This document shows, piece by piece, positions 54,701 to 63,406 of a stretch of 64,000 nt of DNA. Numbering within the stretch: the first letter of the stretch is position 1; each line of letters starts with the position of its first letter. The DNA is taken from contig JBBRNP010000001.1 in assembly GCA_038230255.1 (NCBI GenBank), forward strand, positions 455,744 through 519,743. The letters are read 5' to 3'. Position numbers and translations under genes: made by a program. The notes below the pieces were generated by a model. The model made no database searches, was not told where the DNA came from, and saw only the letters and a program-made list of their open reading frames with translations. This stretch comes from AV40 sp038230255 (GTDB lineage: Bacteria > Verrucomicrobiota > Verrucomicrobiia > Chthoniobacterales > UBA10450).

Positions 54701-57700
54701 TACCGAATTCGCGCGAACAACTTCGCAGGTGATTCCGGCTACTCGAACGAGATTTCAGTCACAACTCCTGCAACGGGCGCAACATTGCCGCTGACCGGGC
54801 TCAAATTGTGGTTGCGCGGAGATTTCGGTGTCACGGCGGACGGAAACAATCTCGTCAGCAGTTGGCTTGATCAGTCAGGCAATAGCAATAGTGCAAATCA
54901 GTCCAGCGGTGGCAATAAACCGACGGTTGTCGCCTCGGCGATGTACGGGAAGTCCGTTATTCATTTCAATGGTTCGACGACAATGCTTCACCTTCCGAAT
55001 TTGTTTCAGAACTGGTCTGCCGCCGAGGGATTCGTCATACTGCGAACCACTTCCGCGCAAGCCCCGCCAGGAGGAGGTCTTTGGGGCACCGGTAATACTT
55101 TGTATACCGGTTATCCCGGGGGGGACGGGCACGTCATCGATAATTTTGGTAGTTCCGGCGCGTTTAACACAGGAACCCCGATCGTGAATTTAACAGAGCA
55201 GCACCTCTACAATGTTGTCTCTCAGACCGGTGAATGGACTGCGCGCCTCAACGGATCGGTTCAATTTACGACCTCAACTAACACAGTTGCGTTTTGGCCC
55301 TATCCCGAGATTGGCGCCGGCGCCGGCTTCCTGGATAACAGCGCCATTAGTCATTTCGATGGCGATATTGCAGAAGTGCTGATTTACGATCACGCATTAT
55401 CGCAAGCTGACCGAGATTCAGTAACGGCGTATTGCAAAGGTAAGTACGGGCTACTTGATTCGGACGGCGATGGCATCGTTGGTTGGAGGGAAGCCCAACT
55501 CGGGACCGATCCGAACAATCCGGATACTGATGGCGATGGAATTCCTGATGGTTGGGAAGTAAGTCATGGGCTAAATCCGCTAGTTAATGATGCTTCGGCC
55601 GATCCCGACGGCGACGGGTTCACTAACCTACAGGAGTATCAAAACGGAACTGATCCGTTCGATTATTACAATGGAGCGACGTTTAACCTGACCATCGGCA
55701 GCGGGAACGGGCAGGTAGGCCCTGCAGGCATGTGGTTGCCGCTGCCCTTAGTAGGTCACGCCACGAATTCTTCAGGAGCGCCGTTGGTCAACGCTCCGGT
55801 TACCTTCTCCGTGACCCAAGGCGGAGGCGGTTTGAGCGCGACCAGTGGCGGCGCGACCACATCTTCACTTCTGGTTCGTACCGATAGCTCTGGCAATGCT
55901 ACCGTTTATTATCAGCAACCGACTACTCCAGACATTCCGACGCTTATTAATGCTCAGAGCGGAACATCGACGGTCAAGCAGATCAGTTTTAGCGCGTCGA
56001 CGGCGGATATTCCGACAACGGGATTGAAGCTATGGCTGAACGCACAGACTGGAGTCGCCGTTCAGCAGGGGGACAACCTGGTAAACGGTTGGACTGACCA
56101 ATCATCGAATCTTAATTCTGCTGTTCCGCGGACGACTAATAGACCTCGCTACTACAATAACATCGTCTCAGGCAAGCCTGTTGTTGAGTTCTTCTGGAGT
56201 GGCGACACGTCGATGCTGGGCCCGATTAGTTTGGGTACGCAGACTTCGATCTTCGCAGTTTCTGCGGTCACTGGGTTCAACACCGGATCGGGCTGTCCAT
56301 GCCCCGTATATGAAATGCAAATTTTCTCTAAGGATAAATATCTATTCTTTGGGAACGATAACACGGGAAATTTTGCCACCTTGTATGGCAACGGTACCGC
56401 CTACAACGACACTACCAGTCATGCCCTCAATCTGACGCTGAACCAGTTTAATATCGTTGAGGCCGTCAATAATGGTAACGCCAACGCCTACGTCAATGGG
56501 GTGATGCTCGATTCAAAAGTGGAACCTATGTCCGCTTTTAGCGATTATGAGTTGGGGAGGCATTGGAGTGGCCGGCTTGCGGAGATTCTTGTTTACGATC
56601 GCGCTCTTACCGATGCCGAGCGAGTGACGGTCGAGAACTATCTCAATCGGCGGTACTCGATCGTCTCAGCTGTGCCAGCGGCGCCGACGAATCTTCGGGC
56701 GGCGGTATCAACATCAACGCAGGCCACGTCGAATTGGGACGCGATGCCTGACGTTTTATTTAAAATCGAGCGCAAAACCGGGTCTGCTGGAACTTATTCA
56801 CAGATAGCAGTCACGTCTAAAGCCGGCGTCACAGTCTACAACGACAACACGCTATCTCCGGCTACTCAGTACTTCTATCGAATCCGTGCCACGAACATGG
56901 TAGGCGACTCGGCGTATTCGAATGAAGTCTCGATAACTACTCCAGCCAACGGCGCAACGTTGCCAATGAACGGGCTGAAGCTTTGGCTGCGCGGAGACTT
57001 CGGAGTCGTGAAGGACGCAAACAATCTGGTGAGCACCTGGACGGACGAGTCAGGAAGCCTAAATAACGCAACTCAAGCAACGACGGGGTTGCGACCGACG
57101 TTGGTATCCAACGCGATGAACGCGAAGCCTGTTCTCCATTTCGATGGTCAGGGAAGGCTTCTAGGCGTTCCCGGCTTTTTGTCCAACGCAGCGGCCGCAG
57201 AAGGTTTTGTGGTTACTCGAGTGCCGTCGGAATATTCCGCCAACGGTGGCGGTGTGTGGTCGTTCGGGTGGAATATTCCGGGTGGATGTGGACACGGAAC
57301 GCGATACCCGACCGACCAAGGACAAATCCTGGACGACTTTAGCAGCGCGAACGCTTACTACAGTGGTCCGATTGGTGGTGCTCGCATCGACGAACCGCAC
57401 GTTTACAACGTCGTAAGTTCGTCGTCAGAATGGACGAGTCGTATCAACGACAACGTCCAGTTCACCACAACAAATAACACAGTCGCATTCTCGCCCGAAC
57501 CGGCAATCGGAGCGAGTGGCTGGCAGCCATTCTATGACCGCAACTACTTCACAGGTGATATTGCGGAAGTCTTGGTCTTCGATCATGCCCTAACACAAAC
57601 CGAGCGCGACGCTGTGTTCTCGTACTTACACGACAAGTACGGCCTTGGAGATAGCGATGGTGATGGCCTTCCTGACTGGAAGGAACGCGAGATCGGCACC

Positions 57701-57994
57701 GACCCCTACAATGCCGATACGAACGGCGACGGAATTCCTGATGGCATCGAATACTCAATGGGCATCAGTGCAACGAACCTAGACATGGATGGGGATGGCT
57801 TAACCAACGCCCAAGAGCTGGTGCTGGGAACTAATCCGTTCCTGGCCGATACCGACGGAGATGGTGTGCCAGACAATCAGGACGCTTATCCGTTGGATCC
57901 GACTCGTTGGCAGGCACCAACCCCAGATCCGAATGACTATACTCCGCCTGTGATCACTTTAATTGAACCGGTTGACGCCGTGCTTCTTCCATAA
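51761..57994 (+). CDS. Giant secreted multidomain protein (chitobiase-like, RCC1, LamG, FN3, TSP3)
   Basis: A 2077-residue product from GTG 51761 with a signal peptide (about 15-40). Domains in order: a beta-hexosaminidase C-terminal-like domain (40-117); an RCC1 propeller of about seven repeats (120-504, for example TVWTWGSNSNGQLG); a TSP3/calcium segment (507-580, DTDGDGMPDGWEV); a Big_1-like Ig domain (587-694); LamG (697-914); FN3 (917-1005); LamG (1008-1230); TSP3; Big_1; LamG; FN3 (1637-1727); LamG (1732-1960); and a last TSP3 segment. It lacks a sorting signal. It is followed 14 bp later by the Rhs gene. It has no AAGATCGACA copy. Role in adhesion or in partnering with Rhs is inferred. 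Confidence 0.85.
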   Translation: MNWAPRNRNSFATQGQLRGLSLVVAFTVVLARISPAQQVATPTFAPNGGSFPIEQNVTVTCATAGATINYTKNGVTPTPADRTVASGGTVLVDRPLALEANAYKSGMTSSATATANFTITGKLAGGGSHSVGMKSEGTVWTWGSNSNGQLGIGSSDAATHTAPLQVKLNSTTFLTGMSLAGAGASHSLAVRKSDGSVFGWGSDSAGQLGDNSTATQQVYPVQAKTTATGNPILTGIIDIAGGAAHTVALKSDGTVWTWGSNSSGQLGSGNLTSRKLADQVKTSSSAFLTGVAAIAAGDNFSVAVKTDGTVWAWGDNGSGQIGIGSTQTQKYAVQVTLSGGGGLTGVKRAACGSTHVVAVKTDGTVWSWGNNTNGQLGNGTTTQAKNPVQVKINSTIFFTGASGVAAGASHSAILKTDGSVYACGLNTSGQLSINSNTQQLYPTQSVSSAGPVLANIVDFACGANHTLVTKNDGTVSGCGLNSSGQAGYPTTTTNPKACTQIGTFLIISALDDPDGDGLPTWRERELGTNPNVADTDGDGMPDGWEVNNGLNPLVNDAAADPDGDGFSNLYEYQHGTNPNDYYNAGTFNLNIFSGDGQASPPGSWLPQPLIVQVTNTSGGAYVNAPVTFSLGQVAGGLSQTSGGATVSSLTIRTDANGKASVYYKQPSTSNTITTVIGQSGTVTIKQVTFTASTGDLPPFGLRFWVKADTGVTKDGNNNISAWQDQSGNNFQATQTNSSYKPIWASAGAGPVPAVYFDGGSYNPHFFNLPDVISTATAGELFVVLKSQGDQNAPHDFMRFGTPGSGLYPYQGRISDQFGSTTEKVVGTPAMSLTNYHLYNATSQPGQWTARINGSIQYTTTDNTVAFTTTPTIGGTFYGFQGYMAEIIVYNRALSTSERTTVQNYLISKYNAALGPAAPTNLTASAETPTQVGLNWQPQGGVNIKVERKTGPSGTYAQVGVVSNGSNAYNDTQLSPSTQYYYRIRANNFAGDSGYSNEISVTTPATGATLPLTGLKLWLRGDFGVTADGNNLVSSWLDQSGNSNSANQSSGGNKPTVVASAMYGKSVIHFNGSTTMLHLPNLFQNWSAAEGFVILRTTSAQAPPGGGLWGTGNTLYTGYPGGDGHVIDNFGSSGAFNTGTPIVNLTEQHLYNVVSQTGEWTARLNGSVQFTTSTNTVAFWPYPEIGAGAGFLDNSAISHFDGDIAEVLIYDHALSQADRDSVTAYCKGKYGLLDSDGDGIVGWREAQLGTDPNNPDTDGDGIPDGWEVSHGLNPLVNDASADPDGDGFTNLQEYQNGTDPFDYYNGATFNLTIGSGNGQVGPAGMWLPLPLVGHATNSSGAPLVNAPVTFSVTQGGGGLSATSGGATTSSLLVRTDSSGNATVYYQQPTTPDIPTLINAQSGTSTVKQISFSASTADIPTTGLKLWLNAQTGVAVQQGDNLVNGWTDQSSNLNSAVPRTTNRPRYYNNIVSGKPVVEFFWSGDTSMLGPISLGTQTSIFAVSAVTGFNTGSGCPCPVYEMQIFSKDKYLFFGNDNTGNFATLYGNGTAYNDTTSHALNLTLNQFNIVEAVNNGNANAYVNGVMLDSKVEPMSAFSDYELGRHWSGRLAEILVYDRALTDAERVTVENYLNRRYSIVSAVPAAPTNLRAAVSTSTQATSNWDAMPDVLFKIERKTGSAGTYSQIAVTSKAGVTVYNDNTLSPATQYFYRIRATNMVGDSAYSNEVSITTPANGATLPMNGLKLWLRGDFGVVKDANNLVSTWTDESGSLNNATQATTGLRPTLVSNAMNAKPVLHFDGQGRLLGVPGFLSNAAAAEGFVVTRVPSEYSANGGGVWSFGWNIPGGCGHGTRYPTDQGQILDDFSSANAYYSGPIGGARIDEPHVYNVVSSSSEWTSRINDNVQFTTTNNTVAFSPEPAIGASGWQPFYDRNYFTGDIAEVLVFDHALTQTERDAVFSYLHDKYGLGDSDGDGLPDWKEREIGTDPYNADTNGDGIPDGIEYSMGISATNLDMDGDGLTNAQELVLGTNPFLADTDGDGVPDNQDAYPLDPTRWQAPTPDPNDYTPPVITLIEPVDAVLLP

Positions 57995-58008
57995 GTTGAA
58001 CCTTGAAA

Positions 58009-61000
58009 ATGTTTCGTCCTAAAAATTCCTACCGACGGCTCAGCATTCCGCTGCGCCTCGTCACGCTTTTTTTGATTCCGTTGCAAGTTTGGTCATTTGC
58101 GCCGCGGAATGTATGGGCAGTGATCGCAGCGCCAAGTGCGAGCAGTAGTCCTAAGGCTAAGCTCCCAGCCGATCCTACTAAAGGAACCAAGGTAAATCGA
58201 AAAGTCCCGAAGATTACGCCACCGAAGGCGTTGGTTTTCTCGAAAGATCCCAAAGACAGTGAGTTTGAAACTATTCACATCTTTTCGGAACCATTGCTGC
58301 CCATTGGTGGAAAAACATCCCCGACTGAGAACAAGGCCTTGGCTGCGGCAATCGTTACTTTTTCTAAAGCTGCAAACCCGGAGCGAACGGAACCGTTGAC
58401 TGGATTTCTGAAACAGTTCCCTAACTCGCCATGGCGAACGTCATTGCTAGCCAATCTCGGTGCCATCTACCGCTCGACTGGCTATTGGTCAAAAGCTCTA
58501 AACGTTTGGGAAGAATCCTGGAAGATTGTAGGCAAAGAAACCGAACCCAAAGCAAAAACGGTCGGAGACTACATCCTAGGCGAACTTGCCCAACTCAATG
58601 CGAGATTGGGGCGACAAGATCGATTACGAGCATTGTTCGGCGAGATCGGCGATCGCGACGTACGGGGACCGGCCACTGAGAAAGTTGCTGCCGCGAAACA
58701 AGGGCTCGGCCTGATGGAGAATCGGCCGGAGAATGCATTTCGTTGCGGTCCAATGGCGTTGGACAGGATTCTTGTCGCTACAAATCAAAGGCAAGGGGTT
58801 AAGAAAGAGATATTTGAGGCGCGTTCGACTAGTCAGGGCATGTCGCTCGTTCAAGTACAAGAGCTCGCAAAGACCATCGGAATGAAATACCAAATGGCAA
58901 AGCGCGTTCCTGGCGCGCAGGTCATAATTCCGTCACTGGTGAACTGGAAGGTCGGCCATTTTGCGGCTTTAACAAAGGAGCTTAACGGCAAGTTCTTGTC
59001 CCAAGATCCGACCTTTACCGATGATTTTTGGGTCACCGCAAAAGCTCTCGACGAGGAAAGCTCAGGTTACTTTTTAGTTCCGGAAGGCGACCTTCCACCG
59101 GGCTGGCAGTGGGTCGGAGTCGACGAAGCTCAAAATGTTTGGGGAAAAGGCAACGCTGGTTCCTTTACTCCGCCACCGCCGATGTGCGTTGCACCGGAGG
59201 TTGACTGTTCAGATTGCCAAGGCCAGGACAATCCAGACGTAGGCGATCCCGGCGATGGGGTGGGCGTCGGGATGGCACGTTATAATGTCGATGCATCAAG
59301 AGTGAGTCTTTCGATGAGAGATACACCCCTTCATTATAAGCCGCCAAAAGGACCAGCGGTCAGATTCACCGTGTCTTATCAGCAGCGTGAAGTTTCCCCA
59401 ATCTCAACGCCCAATTATTCAAATCTTGGCAACAAATGGAGCTTTACCTGGCTCAGTTACATCGTTACCGATCCCGCAAATCCCACTGCGGACCTTACAG
59501 TCTATGGACCTGGTGGTGGAACTCTCACTTACACAGGCTTCAATTCGAATACTCAGAGTTATAGCCCTCAGCTCGAGACGCAAAGCAGCCTGGTTAAAAC
59601 AGGCTCGGCAAGTTATGAAAAACGTTTCCGTGACGGTTCCAAACAAATCTTCACACTTTCTGATGGAGCGTCTGTTTATCCCCGAAAGATATTCATGACC
59701 CAATCGGTCGATTCGCGGGGCAACTCTCTGACTTACACTTATGACGGGAGTTTTCGATTGGTCGCCGTCACAGACGCTCTCGGACAGGTCACAACCCTCT
59801 CTTACGAGTTGGGGAATGATCCCTTAAAGGTCACCAAAGTAACCGATCCGTTCGGTCGCGTTGCTACGCTTCAATACAACGCGAATGGTCAGCTTTGGAA
59901 AATCACCGACACGATCGGGTTAGTTTCTCAATTCTTCTATGGCTCGGGTGATTTTATCAATAAACTCACGACACCTTACGGCGACACGATTTTCACGATG
60001 GAGGAAGAGTATGGTCACCGTGTCCTGGAAATCGAAGATCCGCACGGCGCTAAGGAGCGGTTGGAATATCTTACTGGAGCTCCTGGGATTCCGGATTCCG
60101 AGCCTGCCAACACAGTGCCTTCGGGCATGTTTGCATACAATGGAATATTGAGCGCCAGAAATACCTTTTACTGGGATAAGAAGGCGATGCAAGAGGCACC
60201 GGGCGACTACACAAAGGCGCGTATCACCCACTGGCTGCATACCGGCGACTGGAATGTCGTTTCGGATGTGCCGGAAAGCAATAAGCTCCCACTCGAAAAT
60301 CGCGTCTGGAACGAATTCCCTGGTAACGCCGGCATCCAAACTGGGACAAGCAACAAGCCGTCGAAAGTTGGGCGCGTCCTGGATGATGGCTCGACGCAGA
60401 TTTATCAATACGAATACAACAGCTTCGGTAAAGTTACGAAATCCACCGATCCGGCCGGCCGCTCCGCCACTTACACTTATGACTCCAATGGCATCGACCT
60501 TCTTGAAGTGCGACAAACAACCAGCGGGATTAACGAGCTTCTCGCCAGGTACACTTACAATCCACAGCATCTCCCTCTAACGGCGACCGATGCATCCGGT
60601 CAAACGACCACCTACACTTACAATACCGTCGGCCAGATCAAGACGGTCACGAACGCGAAGAATGAAGTAACGACTTACAACTACGACAACAACGGTTACC
60701 TCCAGAACATTGTTGGCGCCCTTCCTGGCGCGACCACATCTTTCTCTTACGATGGCTTTGGCCGGCTGAGAACTACGACTGATTCCGAAGGGTACAGCGT
60801 CACTGTCGATTACGACGCCATCGGCGGTAATCCCACCAAGACCATGGACCGCGTCGCAAAGGTCACGTATCCAGATGGCACCTACGAGCAAGTCACCTAC
60901 AATCGACTCGATCCGGAATGGACGCGCGACCGGCTCGGCCGCTGGAGCCGCAAATTCTATGACGCTCTGCGGCACGTCGTTGCTACTCAAGATCCGGTGA

Positions 61001-63186
61001 ACCGCATTGTTTTATACGACTGGTGCAATTGCGGTAGCTTGGAAGGACTGACCGATCCAAACGGGAGTATCACTGTCTGGACAAGAGATATTCAAGGACG
61101 GCTGACAGACAAGGTTTATCCCGATCGCACCAGCACGCATTACACCTACGAGAACACCACCAGCCGGTTGAAGACGATGACTGATGCCCAAGGGCAGAGC
61201 ATGAACTACGCGTACTTCATCGATAACAACCTCCAGCAGGTGAGTTATACAAACGCGGTGCACGGGACGCCGAACGTGAGCTACACCTACGACACGAATT
61301 ACAATCGGCTCTTAACGATGACCGATGGCACGGGTGTAACGGCTTACGCTTACAATCCGATCGCCGCGCCGCCTGCCCTCGGTGCGGGCAGGCTGGCCAG
61401 TGTTGACGGTCCACTCGGCAACGATACGATCACATACACTTACGACGAGCTCGGTCGCGCGACAAATCGATCGATCAACGCCGCGGCAAATGCTGCTTCT
61501 GTGGGGTACGATTCGCTTGGCCGCGTCCAGAACGTCACAAACCCACTTGGCTCATTCAACTATGCGTACGTGAATACCACCGGCCGCCTCGATCATGTCG
61601 ATCTTCCGAACGGCCAGAAGACCCAGTACACATACTTCGACAATTTGGGAGATCAGCGATTGAAGCAGATTAAGAATGTCGATCCCTCGAGCGCCGTGAT
61701 CTCGCAGTTTGACTATGCCTACAATGCTGTGGGCAACATTTTAACCTGGGCCCAAGCTAATTCCGGCCAAGCCAATCCGCGGCGTTATGATTTCGGTTAC
61801 GACAGCGCCGATCAATTGCGCAGCGCGAATTTAATTGACACGGTGACAGGCACTGGCGTGAACCAAAACAATTACGATTACGACCCGGCGGGTAATCGCA
61901 CCAACATGCAGGCTGGAAGCGCCGTCATCACATCTGCTGCGAACAATCTTAATCAACTTACGAGTCAATCCAGTGGAGGTAAGATGCATTTTCGTGGGAC
62001 GGTGAACGAGCCGGCCACGGTCACAGTTGGTGGCAACGCCGCTGCTGTCGATGCGGCAGGCAATTTTGATGGAACAGCGAACGTCAACGTCGGTACAAAC
62101 ACCGTCCCGATCGTTGCGACGGACGCCAGCGGCAACAGTCGAACGAACAATTATCAGGTCAGCGTCCCATCAGGTGTCAGCACGACTCTGCTTTATGACC
62201 TGAATGGTAACCTCACCAACGACGGGACAAAAACTTACGAGTGGGACGCAGCCAATCGTTGCGTAGCTATCAATCTCGGCACGCATCGGTCCGAGTTCCA
62301 ATATGATGGCCTGAGCCGGAGAGTTCATTTAATTGAGAAAGATTCAGGGAACATCACAAGTGAGAAACGCTTCTTGTGGTGCGGTAACGAGCTTTGCGAG
62401 GAGCGAGATGCTAGCGGTGCGAATGTCACAAAGCGATTCTTCGCTCAGGGGGAGCAAATTAGCTCGGCGAGCTACTATTACACGCGCGATCACCTAGGCA
62501 GTATTCGTGAGCTGACTGATTCAAGCGGAGCTGTGCGAGCCCGCTACGATTATGATCCTTGGGGTCAACGCACTAAGCTAGCTGGCGATTTAGACAGCGA
62601 TTTTGGATTCACTGGATTTTACTTTCACGCCGTCAGCGGCCTGAACTTTAGTCGCACACGGGCCTACAATTTTGCCGCCGCAAAATGGCTCAGCCGCGAT
62701 CCAATTGGAGAAGATGGAGGGTTGAACCTGTATGGGTATGTTGGAAACGATCCCCTCAACGCCGTTGACCCCCTCGGCCTCTGCAGAAAGAAGGGAGAAT
62801 CCTTTTACGGGTGCTTGGACCGTTACGCACGAGATTTTTATGGAGAGGGCCTGGTGTGGAGTGACAATTTGGGATATTACGGCTTAACCAGTGCTGCTGT
62901 CAGCGCTGGTGCATCCGCCTTAACTTCACTGTCACAACGCGCCGCTGAAAACGCTATTAAGGATGCGCCTCTCGCCGGTGTCAGAACTGGCGGTTCAATG
63001 CTCGAGCGGCAGGCTGCTGCTAATCAAGCGGCAAGAGCTGCAGGAAGGCTAACGATTAGCACCGGCGTACTCCGATTTGTCTCGAGGGCCAGTGGAATTG
63101 CTGGTGTGGGGGCCACGAGCTTTTCCTTGGGTGCGAGGCTCGCGTTCATCGATGACTGCACTGAATCCTGTCCGGACTGCCAATGA
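58009..63186 (+). CDS. Rhs/YD-repeat protein with N-terminal C39-like peptidase domain
   Basis: A 1725-residue protein. It has an N-terminal signal-like helix (about 10-40) and a domain with Cys246 (FRCGPMALD), His317 (VGHFAAL) and Asp333 (SQDPTF), the order expected of a C39 cysteine peptidase. Many YD repeats follow (about 560-1330), then a Big-like insert (about 1320-1390) and the Rhs core end (DPIGEDGGLNLYGYVGNDPL, then DPLGLC). The last 133 residues are the variable tip. Rhs proteins form a shell around a C-terminal toxin; the tip here has Ala/Gly-rich hydrophobic segments and a Cys-rich end. Confidence 0.88.
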   Translation: MFRPKNSYRRLSIPLRLVTLFLIPLQVWSFAPRNVWAVIAAPSASSSPKAKLPADPTKGTKVNRKVPKITPPKALVFSKDPKDSEFETIHIFSEPLLPIGGKTSPTENKALAAAIVTFSKAANPERTEPLTGFLKQFPNSPWRTSLLANLGAIYRSTGYWSKALNVWEESWKIVGKETEPKAKTVGDYILGELAQLNARLGRQDRLRALFGEIGDRDVRGPATEKVAAAKQGLGLMENRPENAFRCGPMALDRILVATNQRQGVKKEIFEARSTSQGMSLVQVQELAKTIGMKYQMAKRVPGAQVIIPSLVNWKVGHFAALTKELNGKFLSQDPTFTDDFWVTAKALDEESSGYFLVPEGDLPPGWQWVGVDEAQNVWGKGNAGSFTPPPPMCVAPEVDCSDCQGQDNPDVGDPGDGVGVGMARYNVDASRVSLSMRDTPLHYKPPKGPAVRFTVSYQQREVSPISTPNYSNLGNKWSFTWLSYIVTDPANPTADLTVYGPGGGTLTYTGFNSNTQSYSPQLETQSSLVKTGSASYEKRFRDGSKQIFTLSDGASVYPRKIFMTQSVDSRGNSLTYTYDGSFRLVAVTDALGQVTTLSYELGNDPLKVTKVTDPFGRVATLQYNANGQLWKITDTIGLVSQFFYGSGDFINKLTTPYGDTIFTMEEEYGHRVLEIEDPHGAKERLEYLTGAPGIPDSEPANTVPSGMFAYNGILSARNTFYWDKKAMQEAPGDYTKARITHWLHTGDWNVVSDVPESNKLPLENRVWNEFPGNAGIQTGTSNKPSKVGRVLDDGSTQIYQYEYNSFGKVTKSTDPAGRSATYTYDSNGIDLLEVRQTTSGINELLARYTYNPQHLPLTATDASGQTTTYTYNTVGQIKTVTNAKNEVTTYNYDNNGYLQNIVGALPGATTSFSYDGFGRLRTTTDSEGYSVTVDYDAIGGNPTKTMDRVAKVTYPDGTYEQVTYNRLDPEWTRDRLGRWSRKFYDALRHVVATQDPVNRIVLYDWCNCGSLEGLTDPNGSITVWTRDIQGRLTDKVYPDRTSTHYTYENTTSRLKTMTDAQGQSMNYAYFIDNNLQQVSYTNAVHGTPNVSYTYDTNYNRLLTMTDGTGVTAYAYNPIAAPPALGAGRLASVDGPLGNDTITYTYDELGRATNRSINAAANAASVGYDSLGRVQNVTNPLGSFNYAYVNTTGRLDHVDLPNGQKTQYTYFDNLGDQRLKQIKNVDPSSAVISQFDYAYNAVGNILTWAQANSGQANPRRYDFGYDSADQLRSANLIDTVTGTGVNQNNYDYDPAGNRTNMQAGSAVITSAANNLNQLTSQSSGGKMHFRGTVNEPATVTVGGNAAAVDAAGNFDGTANVNVGTNTVPIVATDASGNSRTNNYQVSVPSGVSTTLLYDLNGNLTNDGTKTYEWDAANRCVAINLGTHRSEFQYDGLSRRVHLIEKDSGNITSEKRFLWCGNELCEERDASGANVTKRFFAQGEQISSASYYYTRDHLGSIRELTDSSGAVRARYDYDPWGQRTKLAGDLDSDFGFTGFYFHAVSGLNFSRTRAYNFAAAKWLSRDPIGEDGGLNLYGYVGNDPLNAVDPLGLCRKKGESFYGCLDRYARDFYGEGLVWSDNLGYYGLTSAAVSAGASALTSLSQRAAENAIKDAPLAGVRTGGSMLERQAAANQAARAAGRLTISTGVLRFVSRASGIAGVGATSFSLGARLAFIDDCTESCPDCQ

Positions 63187-63187
63187 T

Positions 63188-63406
63188 ATGGTTGCAAACA
63201 AAGACGAGCTTCACGCACCCTTTCGTGCACGGCCATTTTTTAGGGTTGTCGCGGTCATCATTTCCGTGCCAGCAATTTGCATTGGTGTGCTTGCGTTAGT
63301 CAGCAATAGTCCTGAAACGCCCTCGTCAAACAAGTTTGGGATCTCTTCGCTGGCGTTAGGAATATTGTTCCTCCTGCTTGGAATTCGGGGTCGTCTTTTC
63401 AAATAA
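63188..63406 (+). CDS. Two-helix membrane protein, possible Rhs immunity protein
   Basis: A 72-residue product from ATG 63188, one base after the Rhs stop codon (translational coupling). It has two transmembrane helices (about 19-38 and 52-67) and basic ends. Small membrane proteins directly behind Rhs genes often give immunity to membrane-acting tips. No family recognised; function is inferred from position. Confidence 0.6.
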   Translation: MVANKDELHAPFRARPFFRVVAVIISVPAICIGVLALVSNSPETPSSNKFGISSLALGILFLLLGIRGRLFK

